Shown here piece after piece: positions 32,070-33,194 of a stretch of 33,194 nt of DNA. The notes under the pieces were generated by a model. The model did no database searches. It was not told the DNA's origin and worked only from the letters and a program-made list of their open reading frames with translations. The stretch is taken from contig CALMVK010000110.1 in NCBI GenBank assembly GCA_937873145.1, positions 21,353-54,546 of the forward strand. Direction: 5' to 3'. Both the position numbers and the translations under genes were made by a program. This stretch comes from an uncultured Granulicella sp. (GTDB lineage: Bacteria; Acidobacteriota; Terriglobia; Terriglobales; Acidobacteriaceae). Position 1 is the stretch's first letter. Every line of letters starts with the position of its first letter.

Positions 32070-33194
32070 TCAGGCGGCTTCGAGAAAGTCGGCCCGCAAA
32101 CGCTTTTGACCGCCCTTGAGAAAGTCGACCAGCACCATCTTGTCATGGATGTCGAGGATGGAGCCGGAACCGAAACGCTTGTGGCGGACGCGGTCTCCGC
32201 GGCGGAAGATGGACTCGGCAGGCAGGGTGGGCAGAGGCTCGGCGGGGGAGGACACCGGAATGTCGCCGTGAATCGAGGGCAGGGTGACCTCTGCGGAGGT
32301 GGCCGGTTCGGCGGCGGAATCACGCGTAGAGTCTTTTGCTTGCACCTCTCCTTCGCTACCGGTGGACGAGGAGGCAGCGCGGTTCTCGCGCTGGCAGTTA
32401 TCGCAGCGATGGCACGGGACGCCTTCGGGCTCGCCAAAGTAGGTGCGGATGATTTGGGTCCGGCAGATGGGGGTCTCCGCATAGTGCATCATCTCGGCCA
32501 AGCGGTCTTGGTCGCGGGCGGCGCGGTCGACATAGGTGCTTAGCAAGGCCTCAAGTTTGTCGCCAGTAGGCGGCTCGGCATCTGTGAGCAGATAGCCGCG
32601 GGAGGTGCGGCGCACGAGGTTAGCCTCGCGCAGCAGGTTCAGGATGACCTGGGTGCGGCGGCGGCCGAGGTCAGCCTTGGCCGCGAGATCGAGGGCGGAA
32701 AGTGTAGGTCTCTTGGCGCGGGGCGATGGAGCATTGGATGCCTGCACATCTGTCTCAGACGAGGCATCCGGGTTTCCTGCCGCGTCGACAGGAGTGCCGG
32801 CGAGGGTGTTATAAACAGCGTTCATCTCCAGAAGATGGGGATAGCGGCCGGAGAGGAAAAAGCTCTGAATGCGTTTGTCTTCAAGGCGATAAAAGAGCAC
32901 GGCGAGAGAAGCTTTGCCGTCACGTCCGGCGCGTCCGGCCTCCTGAAAGTAGGTTTCGAGCGAGTCCGGGAACTCGAAGTGATAGACGAAGCGAATGTCT
33001 GGCTTGTCGATGCCGAGGCCAAATGCTTTGGTCGCGATCATGACCTTCTGGTCGCCGCGCATGAAGGACTGCTGCATCTGTTCACGCTCACGCATACGCA
33101 TCTGTCCGTGGTAGCGGCCGACGGAGATACCGTCCTGAATCAGGCGCTCATAGAGCTCGTTGGCGGACCGAACACTGGCGGTGTAGATGATGCC
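32070..33194 (-). CDS. RecQ-family ATP-dependent DNA helicase, C-terminal part
   Basis: Open through the right edge; 374 residues are visible, missing the N-terminal Walker A and DEAH parts. Seen: GIIYTASVRSANELYERLI, YHGQMRMREREQMQQSFM, motif V ATKAFGLGIDKPDIRFVYHF and motif VI ETYFQEAGRAGRDG, typical of RecQ. The RecQ zinc region follows (CRTQIIRTYFGEPEGVPCHRC with DNC: Cys-x17-Cys-x2-Cys-x2-Cys). The winged-helix is reduced, and the C-terminus after an acidic linker holds IFRRGDRVRHKRFGSGSILD with KMVLVDFLKGGQKRL, an SH3-like module also found at the ends of UvrD/PcrA-type helicases. The latter is unusual for RecQ and may mediate protein contacts. Confidence 0.9.
   Translation of the reverse strand, partial: GIIYTASVRSANELYERLIQDGISVGRYHGQMRMREREQMQQSFMRGDQKVMIATKAFGLGIDKPDIRFVYHFEFPDSLETYFQEAGRAGRDGKASLAVLFYRLEDKRIQSFFLSGRYPHLLEMNAVYNTLAGTPVDAAGNPDASSETDVQASNAPSPRAKRPTLSALDLAAKADLGRRRTQVILNLLREANLVRRTSRGYLLTDAEPPTGDKLEALLSTYVDRAARDQDRLAEMMHYAETPICRTQIIRTYFGEPEGVPCHRCDNCQRENRAASSSTGSEGEVQAKDSTRDSAAEPATSAEVTLPSIHGDIPVSSPAEPLPTLPAESIFRRGDRVRHKRFGSGSILDIHDKMVLVDFLKGGQKRLRADFLEAA

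Overview
The window looks like a chromosomal segment of a GC-rich Acidobacteriota soil bacterium, most likely order Terriglobales / family Acidobacteriaceae. The argument rests on protein types: an acidobacterial VWFA-related secreted protein, a very large Oar-type TonB-dependent receptor with glycine-rich stretches, a DUF5666 protein, a BlaI/M56 pair, a DUF5522 protein and tandem species-specific lipoproteins. No rRNA, tRNA, CRISPR array or prophage was seen.

Layout. 1-548: poor region with the tip of an unknown minus-strand gene and a frameshifted relic of an IS3-type orfA. 549-4056: two regulator/dioxygenase modules side by side, each with a palindromic candidate operator: MarR + two-domain VOC (extradiol-type) oxygenase, then TetR divergent from a bicupin quercetin-2,3-dioxygenase-like protein. 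4167-4776: an internally deleted IS5-type element with both terminal inverted repeats intact. 4783-10648: SGNH hydrolase, divergent from a KdsC-like HAD phosphatase, Lhr-type helicase and DUF5522 run. 10859-11610: frameshifted, more AT-rich gene of unknown function. 11721-18412: three-gene minus-strand operon DUF5666 - TonB-dependent receptor - VWFA protein. 18587-21004: egtB-egtD for ergothioneine. 21534-24974: blaI - M56 peptidase - htrA operon with a BlaI-like operator at its head and a second, weaker copy at the start of htrA. 25197-28277: secreted protein resembling a trypsin-co-occurring domain, a small ORF preceded by a strong nested hairpin, and two tandem paralogous lipoproteins. 28321-33194: secreted esterase, membrane glycosyltransferase with TPR-like tail, and a RecQ-type helicase cut by the window edge.

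The genes divide into small functional groups: sensing and breakdown of aromatic or flavonoid compounds, a cell-envelope stress protease under a protease-sensitive repressor, a thiol antioxidant pathway, an outer-membrane uptake/secretion operon, and DNA repair helicases. The best candidates for undescribed biology are the blaI-M56-htrA operon with repeated operator and a divergent trypsin-associated-like secreted protein, and the dual MarR/TetR aromatic module with its unusual operators. All functional calls were made by reading the sequence and recalling families; no database search was run.
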